From JAHBVY01 sp964415255 (GTDB lineage Bacteria; Myxococcota_A; Polyangia; Polyangiales; Polyangiaceae), in the NCBI GenBank assembly GCA_964415255.1, contig CAYQAC010000145.1, positions 1 through 13,541 of the forward strand: a DNA stretch of 13,541 nt, written 5' to 3'. The notes beneath the pieces were generated by a model. It saw nothing but the letters and a program-made list of their open reading frames with translations. It did not search any database and was not told the DNA's origin. The position numbers and the translations under genes are program-made. Shown piece after piece: positions 6,873 through 13,541 of the stretch (within the stretch, counting starts at the first letter, position 1; each line of letters begins with the position of its first letter).

Positions 6873-8238
6873 GGGTCAACCAGGCCAACACCTCCACGTG
6901 GTGCGTCTCCGGGAACATGTCGAAGGCGCAGAGCTCCTCAAGCTTGAGCCCCGCCTGCGTCAGCGTCTTTAAGTCGCGCGCCAGGGTGACAGGATCGCAA
7001 GCGCACAGCGCGAAATGAGTGCAATCAAGCGACGCGAGGTGGCGCATCAAAGGCGCTGCGCCGCTACGCGGTGGATCGAGCAGCACCAGATCGAACGCCT
7101 CACGCCCGAGGGTGCGCTGGAAGGCGCGGCGGGACAGCGCGGCCAAGTCACACACCTCGAACCGCACGTGACCGGGCGCGGTGCTCGCGCCTGCTACCGC
7201 CCCAGCACGCGGCGCTGCCTCGTCTCCCACCGTGAGCGCCGCGAGGCCGCGACGCGCGGCGTGCACCGCGGCGGCGTTGCCCTCCAGCCCGAGGCCCACG
7301 AGGCCGCGCGCCGCCAGGGCGAGGCTGAAGTTACCGGCGCCGCAGTAAAGGTCGAGGAAGCGCGCGGCGCCGCGCGTGAGCGCGCCGCACACCACCGCCG
7401 CCACCAGCTCGCGATTGATCTCCCAGTTCACCTGCGTGAAGGCCGTCGCCGGCGCTCGGAGGAACACGCCTTCAAAGAGGGGCCAGCGCTGATCGAGGGC
7501 GCGATCTTCCTTCGAGCCCGCCACCACTAGGGTGACGTTCGCCTCCGCGAGCGCCTCCTCTGGCATCTTGAAGCCAGCCGGCGCTCGGCGAGGCGCGCCC
7601 CGGCTCGGCACCGCGCGGATCAAGCGCTCCGGCGGCACCGGTGAGGTGCGCAGCTCGAGCCGCGAGAGCCCACGCCAGGCGCCCTGCTCCCCCAAGCGCA
7701 CCGCGAAGCCGATGAGCTCGCTCAGCGTGGGCTCACACACCAAACACTCGCGCGCCGGCACCAGCTCATGGCTGCGCGAAGAAGAGAACCCCGCCTCCCC
7801 GCTCGGCGTCACTTGGAGCTGCGCCCGCGAGCGGTACCCGCGCGGCGCGCCCTGCACTAAACCGATCGGCGGTAAATTTTCCTCACGGAAACCACCGGTA
7901 CGCACCAGCGCCTCGCGCACCAGGGCGAGCTTCGCTGCGCGCTGACCCTCCAGGCTGAGCTGCATGAAGTCGCAGCCGCCGCAGCGCCCGTGATACTCGC
8001 AGTCAGGCGCCACCCGCTCGGGCCCCGGGCTCAGCACCTCAAAGCTCAGCGCGCGCTGGTAGCCCGCGCGCTGCTCCACCTGTGTCACACGGAGGACGTC
8101 GCCCGGCACCACGCCGCGCGCGAAGCCGACCTGACCCCCTGCGCGGCTCAGCCCCTCCCCGCCTGGAACCAGCTTCTCAATCTCCCAACGTGCCACGAGC
8201 CTCACCCGGCGCCGCGCGCCAAGGCTCCGAGGTAGCAC
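6856..8238 (-). CDS. rlmD: 23S rRNA (uracil-C5)-methyltransferase, RlmD/TrmA family
   Basis: This 460-residue protein transfers a methyl group from SAM to C5 of a uridine, m5U1939 of 23S rRNA if it is the RlmD orthologue. A TRAM RNA-binding domain covers about residues 16-70. The 4Fe-4S cysteines are Cys80, Cys86 and Cys89 in CEYHGRCGGC, plus Cys165 or Cys168. The methyltransferase domain has FTQVNWEIN (267-275), the SAM loop DLYCGAGNFSL (296-306) and LLDPPRSG (386-393). The nucleophile is Cys414 in CACDPVTLARDL, where Asp replaces the more usual Asn. The general base is Glu449 in FPETHHVEV. The Fe-S cluster favours RlmD-like over TrmA. An Ala-rich insertion occupies about 333-356. The GTG at 8238 opens the frame, but GTGs at residues 12 and 16 are also possible because the TRAM domain begins only at about residue 16. 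Confidence 0.93.
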   Translation of the reverse strand: MLPRSLGARRRVRLVARWEIEKLVPGGEGLSRAGGQVGFARGVVPGDVLRVTQVEQRAGYQRALSFEVLSPGPERVAPDCEYHGRCGGCDFMQLSLEGQRAAKLALVREALVRTGGFREENLPPIGLVQGAPRGYRSRAQLQVTPSGEAGFSSSRSHELVPARECLVCEPTLSELIGFAVRLGEQGAWRGLSRLELRTSPVPPERLIRAVPSRGAPRRAPAGFKMPEEALAEANVTLVVAGSKEDRALDQRWPLFEGVFLRAPATAFTQVNWEINRELVAAVVCGALTRGAARFLDLYCGAGNFSLALAARGLVGLGLEGNAAAVHAARRGLAALTVGDEAAPRAGAVAGASTAPGHVRFEVCDLAALSRRAFQRTLGREAFDLVLLDPPRSGAAPLMRHLASLDCTHFALCACDPVTLARDLKTLTQAGLKLEELCAFDMFPETHHVEVLAWLTRAPRA

Positions 8239-8272
8239 AACCCGTGCTGCGCGCCTGAGCCGCGAGCTTAGT

Positions 8273-8282
8273 NNNNNNNNNN
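8273..8282. other. Assembly gap (10 N)
   Basis: This second ten-N placeholder lies between the divergent methyltransferase and sigma-factor genes. Part of both promoters may be missing. To its right the only AT-rich patch before the sigma gene is GAAAATTTC near 8337-8345, followed by CATATC, which I cannot fit to a promoter class with confidence. Confidence 0.98.
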
Positions 8283-8394
8283 AGCCGCTCCGCTCGGTGC
8301 GCGAGCGCGCTCATCGGGCTCCTGCGAGGCAAGCCGAGAAAATTTCGAGGGCAGGTCACACATATCGAGCCGCGCGCGACGTGAGCCCCGTACC

Positions 8395-9399
8395 ATGCTG
8401 TCCGCCGTGTCCCGCGCCCCGGAAGCTCGCCCCCCGCACGCCGCGCTGCTCGACGACCCGAGCCTACACGCCGAGCTGCGCCGCTTCATCGCCACGCGGG
8501 TGCCCGAGCCTGAGGTGGACGACGTGCTGCAGACAAGCCTCACCGCGGCGCTCGAGTCCAGCGCCGCGCCGGCGGAGCCTGAGGCGCTTCGCCGCTGGCT
8601 GTTCGGGCTGACGCGGCACAAGGTCGCCGATCACTTCCGGCGCAGCGGGCGCGAGCCGCTCTTGAGCGACGAGGCGCCCGAGCAGGCCGCGCCGGACAGC
8701 GCGCGGCGCGAGGCGGAGGAGCTGCTGCGCTGGGCGGAGCATGAGCTGCCTCCAGGCGAGTCGTCTCAAGACACCCTCGAGTGGATGCTGCGGGAAGGCG
8801 ATGGGGAGCCGCTCGAGAGCATCGCGCGCGAGCAGAACCTGCCTGCGCCGCGGGTGCGGCAGCGCGTGTCACGCCTGCGGCGCTACCTCCGCTCACGCTG
8901 GGCGGCGACCGCCGCGGTCGCGGGGGTGCTGCTCGTCGCCGCCGTGTGGCTCAGTCAGTCAAACGAACGACCCATCACCGCGCCGCTCCCGAGCGGGCCC
9001 TGGGTCACCGCGGAGCCGCCCGACGCGCGCTCGCTCCGAAGCGAGGCCGCGCGCGCCTGCCAAGCCGAACAGTGGCGGCGCTGCCTGGTGCTCTACGATG
9101 AGGCCAAGGCGGCAGACGCCGCCGGTGACGCGGAACCTGAAGTGCAAGCAGCGCGCGCGCGTGCACACGCGGCGATCGCGAACCAAGGCCCAGTCGATGC
9201 CCCCAACCAGGCCACGTCACCGGACGCCGCACCACCCGACGCGGCAGCGCCAGACGCCGCATCACCAGACGCGGCGCCACCCAACTCACTGAAGACACCC
9301 ACGCCGAAGGCCCCACCCAACCGCTTGAAGCGCCCCGTGACAGCGCCCAAGGAGCCGCCTCAACAGGAGCTGGAGCCACAGCCACAGCAGCGCAAGTGA
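8395..9399 (+). CDS. ECF-like sigma factor fused to a membrane anchor and TPR-like extracytoplasmic tail
   Basis: This is a 334-residue fusion. Residues 24-86 resemble sigma region 2 (LRRFIATRVPEPEVDDVLQTSLTAAL, split here as LRRFIATRVP and VDDVLQTSLTAAL; then WLFGLTRHKVADHFRRS). Residues 128-168 resemble region 4, a helix-turn-helix (LESIAREQNLPAPRVRQRV, then SRLRRYLR). A basic patch and one hydrophobic helix at about 170-187 (AVAGVLLVAAVWL) follow. Residues 213-262 have a TPR-like pattern (ACQAEQWRRCLVLYDEAKAA). The tail holds four PDAA repeats and a Pro/Lys/Gln-rich end. Region 2 inside with the tail outside gives a single-pass topology. No separate anti-sigma gene is adjacent, so the tether may itself hold the factor at the membrane until it is released; that is inference. 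The start ATG is preceded only by weak purine signals. The end faces a minus-strand gene. Confidence 0.82.
   Translation: MLSAVSRAPEARPPHAALLDDPSLHAELRRFIATRVPEPEVDDVLQTSLTAALESSAAPAEPEALRRWLFGLTRHKVADHFRRSGREPLLSDEAPEQAAPDSARREAEELLRWAEHELPPGESSQDTLEWMLREGDGEPLESIAREQNLPAPRVRQRVSRLRRYLRSRWAATAAVAGVLLVAAVWLSQSNERPITAPLPSGPWVTAEPPDARSLRSEAARACQAEQWRRCLVLYDEAKAADAAGDAEPEVQAARARAHAAIANQGPVDAPNQATSPDAAPPDAAAPDAASPDAAPPNSLKTPTPKAPPNRLKRPVTAPKEPPQQELEPQPQQRK
9220..9279 (+). repeat. 15-bp-period repeat encoding four PDAA units
   Basis: Residues 276-295 of the sigma-factor fusion read PDAAP, PDAAA, PDAAS, PDAAP, a perfect five-residue period. Codons vary between units, so selection on the protein or an old expansion is more likely than recent slippage. 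Such Pro-Asp-Ala tails are typical flexible extracytoplasmic linkers. Confidence 0.85.
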
Positions 9400-9409
9400 G
9401 CCGCGGCTC
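9398..9409. terminator. 12-bp palindrome between convergent genes
   Basis: GAGCCGCGGCTC is perfectly self-complementary. It overlaps the sigma-factor TGA and lies 14 bp from the stop of the minus-strand gene at 9423. The position suits a bidirectional terminator, but there are no T-tracts, so this is tentative. Confidence 0.3.
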
Positions 9410-9422
9410 GCAGCGGCGCAGC

Positions 9423-9806
9423 TCAAGGCGTCATGAACTGCCGCTTGATATTCCCCCGGAGCCAGAAAAACAGGAGCGGCAGCGCCAGCGGCGCGCACAG
9501 CGGGATCCCGATGATGAGCAGCGCCACGTGGTAACGCCAAGCCCACGGACGGCGCGGCGCGAGCAGCGCGTAGCCGTAAGCTGCCGCGAGCGACACCGCC
9601 CCCAACGCGACCGCCCCACCCAGCAGGCGCAGCTCCAAGCCACCCGAGACGTCCCCCGCCATCCAGCAGACCCAAGCGCCGACCCCCGCCACAGCCAGCA
9701 GGGACACCCCCACGAACGCGACGAAGGTGCCGTAGAGCATCCACACGCCCCCACGATGAAAACCAGAGGTGGGCGCTTGAGCCGCAAGGAGCCGCGAGGC
9801 AGCCAT
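9423..9806 (-). CDS. Small three-helix membrane protein, unknown function
   Basis: This is a 127-residue hydrophobic protein. Probable membrane helices are at about 24-50 (LYGTFVAFVGVSLLAVAGVG core), 60-82 and 92-116. The C-terminus is short and basic (GNIKRQ). I do not recognise the family. The late P-L-x-x-P-L-x-x-x-W-x-R segment is a common pattern in short uncharacterised bacterial inner-membrane proteins. The ATG at 9806 is 16 bp after the stop of the upstream acidic-protein gene on the same strand, which suggests co-transcription. No ribosome binding site is seen. Residue 23 (ATG at 9740) or the GTG at residue 21 would be an alternative start right before the first helix. Confidence 0.62.
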   Translation of the reverse strand: MAASRLLAAQAPTSGFHRGGVWMLYGTFVAFVGVSLLAVAGVGAWVCWMAGDVSGGLELRLLGGAVALGAVSLAAAYGYALLAPRRPWAWRYHVALLIIGIPLCAPLALPLLFFWLRGNIKRQFMTP

Positions 9807-9822
9807 CGATCGGGAGGCTAGC

Positions 9823-10194
9823 TCAGTTTACGAGATCGCCGGGAGCTTCCTCGTCATCCTCGTCGCCCTCGAACCCGCAGTACTCCAAGAACTCCGCGAG
9901 CCAGCCCTGCGTCTCCTCGGGCCAACCTGCCTCCGCTGCGTGGGCGCTGAGCTCCGTGAGGCCAGCGTCGAGCTCATCAAGCTCATCCTCGCTGAGGCGC
10001 TGGAGGTAGTAGCCCACCCGCTCAAGCTGCCGCCCGGCGGCCTCCGCTTGGACCACGGGCTCCTCGGCCATGTCGAGGAAGTACGCGAGGTGGAGCAGCG
10101 CCAGCGCCGTCCCAGGCAGCGCGATAGACTCTGGGATCTCCGGCAGCTCGCCGCTCACGTTGTCCTTCACCGCACCTGCTTTGGCTCCGCTCAT
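9823..10194 (-). CDS. Small acidic cytoplasmic protein, unknown function
   Basis: This is a 123-residue protein with no signal peptide or membrane helix. Residues 25-107 look helical, with YYLQRLSEDELDELDAGL as the clearest amphipathic stretch. The tail is strongly acidic (DEDDEE at 111-116). I do not recognise a family. The frame extends upstream to a GTG at 10323, but that part is Arg-rich and looks non-coding. AAGAGG lies 10 nt before the ATG at 10194, the same Shine-Dalgarno word as at the protease gene, and this fixes the start. The next gene downstream is the three-helix membrane protein, 16 bp away, so the two may work together. Upstream, 163 bp separate it from the fatty acid hydroxylase gene, enough for its own promoter, though none is clear. 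Confidence 0.68.
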   Translation of the reverse strand: MSGAKAGAVKDNVSGELPEIPESIALPGTALALLHLAYFLDMAEEPVVQAEAAGRQLERVGYYLQRLSEDELDELDAGLTELSAHAAEAGWPEETQGWLAEFLEYCGFEGDEDDEEAPGDLVN

Positions 10195-10347
10195 GACGCC
10201 CGTCCTCTTACCTGAAGTCTTGAGCGCTGCCACACGCGAAAGCACTCGACGCGAGCTGATTGAGTCCACGCCCTGGCCTCCCTCAGTGCGCCGAGGCCTC
10301 CGCCTCGCGCGGCGGCGCTCCACGATTTAGTCAATGCTGCTGCCTAA

Positions 10348-10359
10348 AGCGGCGCCGCT
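10348..10359 (-). terminator. 12-bp palindrome at the fatty acid hydroxylase stop
   Basis: AGCGGCGCCGCT is a perfect palindrome that begins inside the TAG stop codon on the minus strand and is followed there by TTAGG. A very short T-run makes a terminator role possible but weak. Confidence 0.25.
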
Positions 10360-11002
10360 ACTCCGCGGCCTCCGCCGGCCGCGGCCCGCGCGGAGCAGCT
10401 CGCTTGCCCTGGGTGCGAAACACGAAGTCCCATGCCTTCATGCTGACGCCGTAGCGCTCATCCGGCGTCTTGAAGTGGTGCAGCATGTGGTGCTTCTTCA
10501 GCCGCAGCCAGTACGCCGACTTCGGGTTGTAGTGGTGCACGTAGTAGTGGATGAGGTCATACGCCATGTAGCCGATCACGAAACCCGCATGGAAAGGCCA
10601 CACCAGGCGGTTGCCGAGCGTCAGGTAGAAGATGCCGAGGAACACAAAGAACAGCGTGATGCTCACCGCTGGCGGCATCACCAGCCGGTACTTGTCCTTC
10701 GGCCACTTGTGGTGGACGCCGTGCACCAAGAAGTGCATCCGCTCGCCCCAGCGCCCTGGCGGCTCCCAATGGAAGAACACTCGGTGCAGCCAATACTCGG
10801 TCAGCGTCCACACGAAGAGCCCCGCGAAGAACAGCCCCGCGCTCATGAGCGCGCCTACTTGATGCACCGCGTAACCGAAGTACAAGCAACCCAGGCCGAG
10901 CGGCACGAAGACGAGCGGCACCATCACCGGGTGCGTCCGCGAGAAGAAATCGACCACGTCGTTCTCGAACATCCGTGGTGAATCTTCAGTCGCTCTCAGC
11001 AT
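10358..11002 (-). CDS. Fatty acid 2-hydroxylase (FA2H/Scs7-like, sterol desaturase superfamily)
   Basis: This is a 214-residue di-iron membrane hydroxylase. Known relatives add a 2-hydroxyl to fatty acyl chains of sphingolipids. The histidine clusters are complete and in order: H73-x4-H78 (HRVFFH), H90 and H94-x2-HH (97-98), H152 and H156-H157 (HYYVHH), and HH-x2-HH (171-176). Flanking family motifs are WPKDKYRLVMPP (100-111), GYMAYDLIHYYVHH, and the late GV..KAWDFVF. Four hydrophobic stretches surround the His-rich loops. There is no N-terminal cytochrome b5 domain, unlike yeast Scs7, so a separate electron donor is needed. The start is ATG 11002; ATG at residue 11 is an alternative. The presence of 2-hydroxy lipids, as in myxobacteria, is inferred. 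It diverges from the reading frame at 11045, with 42 bp between them. Confidence 0.9.
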   Translation of the reverse strand: MLRATEDSPRMFENDVVDFFSRTHPVMVPLVFVPLGLGCLYFGYAVHQVGALMSAGLFFAGLFVWTLTEYWLHRVFFHWEPPGRWGERMHFLVHGVHHKWPKDKYRLVMPPAVSITLFFVFLGIFYLTLGNRLVWPFHAGFVIGYMAYDLIHYYVHHYNPKSAYWLRLKKHHMLHHFKTPDERYGVSMKAWDFVFRTQGKRAAPRGPRPAEAAE

Positions 11003-11044
11003 GGTGGGTGGCCGACTCTAGGAACCGGCCGGGGCCTTGGCAAG

Positions 11045-11806
11045 GTGACCCCTCGTCGCTCGTCGCCGCGAATCCTGGTACGCACCGCAGCGCTCGCTGG
11101 GAGCCTTAGCCAAGCGTCCGCGCGTGAGCAGCTTGCGTCGCTGCGTCTCACCGTTCGCGTTCAGCGCTGGCTAGAGGCCTCGCCCAGCGCACCCCCGCCG
11201 AAGCTCTGCGCGCGCCTCCCCACTGCCCTCACGTCGCTTCGGTCCATTCGTCAGCGCCCTGACGGCTCGCTCGAAACCCGCCAGAATCAAGATTCAGGAC
11301 CGAGTCGTCTTGGGTTTCTCACCCGAGAGAACACCCATGGGAACACTTCCCGTCAACCGCTCGTTACGAGCGCCATGGTCCCGCTGCCCAGCCGTCCACC
11401 GCCGCCCGCCTCAGAGCGAGCCGACGCGAGCGCGACAGCGCTGAGCGGCACCATGCCAGTCGTGCTGCAGCCGCCGCGCGTGGGGGATCGGGGGGTTCGC
11501 GTGGCGCCCAAAGCCGCCGTGACGGCGCACGTCACCGCTTCATCACCTCGCGAGGGCGCGCCACAAGTCAGCCACCCCGTCAATCACCCACAGCAAGTCC
11601 GCCCCACTGACGAAAAAACGGGCGTCGTGCTCCGTCAACGAGGCGGCGCCGAGCCACAAGCCACGCTAGCGCAGAAGCTCGCAGCCGCCCAAGCGCTCCT
11701 CACCCACCTGCCCACGGCTCACCCCCGCAGCGCCATGCTCCGCCTCGCGCTCACGCGGCGCGACCAAGCGCTGCTCGACGCATTGCTGCTCGAGCTAGGC
11801 GGCTGA
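11045..11806 (+). CDS. Orphan reading frame, unknown function (coding status uncertain)
   Basis: This is a 253-codon frame starting GTG. The N-terminal 80 residues are basic with possible helices. The middle (about 80-200) is Pro/Ser/Thr-rich with irregular codon use. The C-terminal 50 residues look like a real helical domain (LAQKLAAAQALLTHLP, then MLRLALTRRDQALLDALLLEL). No signal peptide, membrane helix or known motif is seen. The stop lies only 5 bp from the stop of the convergent ligase gene. There is no convincing ribosome binding site, and an ATG at 11375 is a possible later start. The frame contains a 17-bp word also found at 243-259. It fills an otherwise empty 760-bp stretch, which supports a gene, but the composition is weaker than in its neighbours. 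Confidence 0.45.
   Translation: MTPRRSSPRILVRTAALAGSLSQASAREQLASLRLTVRVQRWLEASPSAPPPKLCARLPTALTSLRSIRQRPDGSLETRQNQDSGPSRLGFLTRENTHGNTSRQPLVTSAMVPLPSRPPPPASERADASATALSGTMPVVLQPPRVGDRGVRVAPKAAVTAHVTASSPREGAPQVSHPVNHPQQVRPTDEKTGVVLRQRGGAEPQATLAQKLAAAQALLTHLPTAHPRSAMLRLALTRRDQALLDALLLELGG
11481..11497 (+). repeat. 17-bp word shared with 243-259
   Basis: TGGGGGATCGGGGGGTT occurs here and, exactly, at 243-259, where it overlaps the start codon of the left-edge lipoprotein gene. Both copies are on the same strand. The word is low in complexity, so chance is a real alternative. Confidence 0.5.
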
Positions 11807-11811
11807 GCCAG

Positions 11812-13440
11812 TCAGCCCGCTAGGCTACGGAGCTTGCCGCGGTCAATCTTACCGAGGTGGGTGCGGGGCAGCTCGGTCATCAGGTGGACGTGGCGGGGCG
11901 CCTTGTAGGGCTCGAGCTCGCGGCGGACCTGCTCGATGAGCGCCGCTTCGAGGCCGGGCTCAGGCGCGCCTCGGGTGAGCACGAAGGCGTGGGGTTTGAT
12001 CAGGCCTTGTTCGTCAGGCACACCGACTACCGCGCACTCACTGACTTGAGGGTGGCCAAGCAGGCAGCCCTCCACTTGGGCTGGGCTGAGCCATTTGCCG
12101 CCCACCTTGAGCATGTCGTCGCCGCGCCCAGCGTAGGTGACGTAGCCTTCGTCATCCATACTGATCATATCGCCGCTCACGTACCACTCGCCGCGGAACG
12201 CTTGGCAGCTCTTGTCGTGCTGCTGGTGGTAGCCCGCGGCGCGCGAGCCGCCGCGCACCCAGAGCCAACCGGTCTCTCCGCGCGGGAGCAGGCGGCCCTC
12301 ATCGTCACGCACCTCGACCTCGAAGCCCTCGACGACGCGCCCCAGGGTGCCCTCACGCACCTCGCCTGGGCGATTGGTGATGAACACGTGCCACATCTCC
12401 GCGGTGCCAAGGCCATCGAGCAGCTCCACACCGAAGTGACCCTTCCAGCGCCGATAGAGCTCGCTCGGCAGCGCCTCCCCGGCGCTGGTGGCGAGCCGTA
12501 GGCAGCTGAGATCTGCCTCCTGAGCGAGCGGGCTCTCGAGCATCTTGCTCACCATGGTGGGCACGTGGATGAGGATGGTGGGTTGATGGCGCAAGATCAG
12601 CTCGAACAGGCGCTCCGCGGTGCAGCGCTCGGGGAACAAGATGGCGCTGCCGCCGACCGAGAACGGGAACAGCAGGTTCGAGCCGGTGGCGTAACCGAAG
12701 TAGAGCTTGGGGACGCTCAGGGTGATGTCCTTCGACATCATGCGGAGGGTGCGCCGCGCGTACAGCTCCGTGGTGTTGGCGAAGGAGCGGTGCGACTGCA
12801 CCACAGCCTTGGGCTGCCCGGTGGTGCCACCGGAGAAGAGCCAAATGGCAGGGTCATCGCGGTGCGTGGGGTAGCAGGGGAGCACGCTCGGGAGCCGCGC
12901 CTTGAGCGCCTCGAAGCTGACCGCGTGCGCTGGCAGCGTCGCCCCTTCGGGCGCGCCCACCACGATCAAGCTGCGCGGGCCACGCGGCGCGCCAGTCGCG
13001 GTGCCGTTCGCCGCGGCACCGGAGTCCCCTGCGCTCGCGGCACCGCTCAGCCCTGACGCCGCGTAGAAGCGCTCAAGCTCGCCGTAGTGCACCACCGCGA
13101 CCTTGGCGCGCGTGTACTGGTAGAAGTACTCGATCTCCGGCTGACCCAGCTCGCGGTTGACCATCACCACCACCGCGCCGAGCTTGAGCGTCCCGAACAG
13201 GGCGCCGACGAACGCGGGGATGTCCGGCAGCGCGATGAGCACCCGCTGCTCTGGCTCCACCCCGAGCTCACTGAGCAGCCCCCCGAACTGACTCGCGAGG
13301 CGGTCCACGTCAGCGTAGCTGAGCGTCTCCTCCCCCGCGTAGAGCGCTGTCGATTCGGCCTCCTCCTTGAGCCGCGCCATCAGGAAGCGCTCGGCGATGT
13401 TGAGCTGTGGAGGGAGTGCGACGGGCTCGAATGACGACAT
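11812..13440 (-). CDS. Benzoate-CoA-ligase-like acyl-CoA synthetase (ANL superfamily)
   Basis: This 542-residue enzyme activates a carboxylic acid with ATP and then joins it to CoA. The ATP loop is SGGTTGQPK (203-211). The acceptor-pocket segment KLYFGYATGSNLLFPFSVG (245-263) and DGLGTAEMWHVF (342-353) closely follow benzoate-CoA ligases, including the pocket His351. YVSGD (420-424), the hinge region near GRGDDMLKVGGKW (438-450) and the catalytic Lys531 in HLGKIDR are intact. An aromatic substrate is likely but not proven. A Gly/Ala/Ser-rich insertion occupies about residues 130-151. It ends with the family's usual C-terminal domain and full length. No ring-reduction or beta-oxidation partners lie beside it, so its pathway is not shown here. 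ATG 13440 lacks a clear ribosome binding site. Confidence 0.92.
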   Translation of the reverse strand: MSSFEPVALPPQLNIAERFLMARLKEEAESTALYAGEETLSYADVDRLASQFGGLLSELGVEPEQRVLIALPDIPAFVGALFGTLKLGAVVVMVNRELGQPEIEYFYQYTRAKVAVVHYGELERFYAASGLSGAASAGDSGAAANGTATGAPRGPRSLIVVGAPEGATLPAHAVSFEALKARLPSVLPCYPTHRDDPAIWLFSGGTTGQPKAVVQSHRSFANTTELYARRTLRMMSKDITLSVPKLYFGYATGSNLLFPFSVGGSAILFPERCTAERLFELILRHQPTILIHVPTMVSKMLESPLAQEADLSCLRLATSAGEALPSELYRRWKGHFGVELLDGLGTAEMWHVFITNRPGEVREGTLGRVVEGFEVEVRDDEGRLLPRGETGWLWVRGGSRAAGYHQQHDKSCQAFRGEWYVSGDMISMDDEGYVTYAGRGDDMLKVGGKWLSPAQVEGCLLGHPQVSECAVVGVPDEQGLIKPHAFVLTRGAPEPGLEAALIEQVRRELEPYKAPRHVHLMTELPRTHLGKIDRGKLRSLAG

Positions 13441-13541
13441 GCGGCGCGCAGGGTAACCGCGCCTTTACGTGGCGAGAAGCGCCGCTCTAGAGCGCCGATC
13501 AGTTTGCCGCCACACGAGCCCGGAAAAGCGCTCCCATGCAG
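13441..13541. promoter_or_regulatory. Upstream region of the ligase gene, with a 12-bp palindrome and a possible divergent start
   Basis: CGCTCTAGAGCG at 13483-13494 is a perfect palindrome 43 bp before the ligase ATG and could be an operator. At the right edge GGAAAAG precedes an ATG at 13536, which may begin a plus-strand gene, but only two codons are visible. No promoter hexamers are convincing. Confidence 0.25.

Noticed and set aside
9220..9279. Short tandem repeat considered as a CRISPR-like array
   Set aside because: The 15-bp period encodes PDAA units in frame, with no spacers and no cas genes nearby.
10195..10323. N-terminal extension of the small acidic protein to a GTG at 10323
   Set aside because: The extension is Arg-rich without structure, and AAGAGG is well placed before the ATG at 10194.
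10334..10981. 215-codon plus-strand frame over the fatty acid hydroxylase
   Set aside because: The opposite strand has a complete set of hydroxylase His motifs, and this frame has none of its own.

Overview
The window is high-GC DNA with strongly GC-rich third codon positions. It contains two 10-N runs (4856-4865 and 8273-8282), so it is a scaffolded draft or metagenome assembly. Several traits point to a Myxococcota-like (deltaproteobacterial) organism. These are lipoproteins with Ig-like starts, a C1A protease carrying an Asp/Cys-rich linker and tandem P-domains, Pro-Asp-Ala-Ala tails, a sigma factor fused to a membrane anchor, and a fatty acid 2-hydroxylase. The placement is inferred from domain style, because no marker gene here fixes the taxon.

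Layout. 1-243 (-) is the start of a lipoprotein gene cut by the left edge. It diverges from 466-2391 (+), a secreted papain-like protease lipoprotein. 2508-4541 (+) is a polytopic GT-C-like glycosyltransferase whose start is overlapped by a perfect hairpin. 4542-5051 holds no intact gene. It contains a possible broken reading frame coupled to the glycosyltransferase stop, a 28-bp perfect palindrome and the first assembly gap. 5052-6713 (-) is a POT-family peptide transporter and 6856-8238 (-) is an RlmD/TrmA-type rRNA uracil methyltransferase. After the second gap, 8395-9399 (+) is an ECF-like sigma factor with a C-terminal membrane anchor. Convergent to it are 9423-9806 (-), a small membrane protein, and 9823-10194 (-), a small acidic protein. 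10358-11002 (-) is a fatty acid 2-hydroxylase. 11045-11806 (+) is an orphan reading frame that ends 5 bp from the convergent 11812-13440 (-), a benzoate-CoA-ligase-like enzyme.

The genes do not form one obvious pathway. The only plausible co-transcribed pair is 9823-10194 with 9423-9806 (16 bp apart). The most distinctive items are the membrane-tethered sigma factor, the hairpin over the glycosyltransferase start, the 28-bp palindrome beside the gap, and the interrupted frame after the glycosyltransferase. I saw no CRISPR array, transposase, tRNA, rRNA or recognisable defence cassette, and nothing that I could defend as a complete new multi-gene system.
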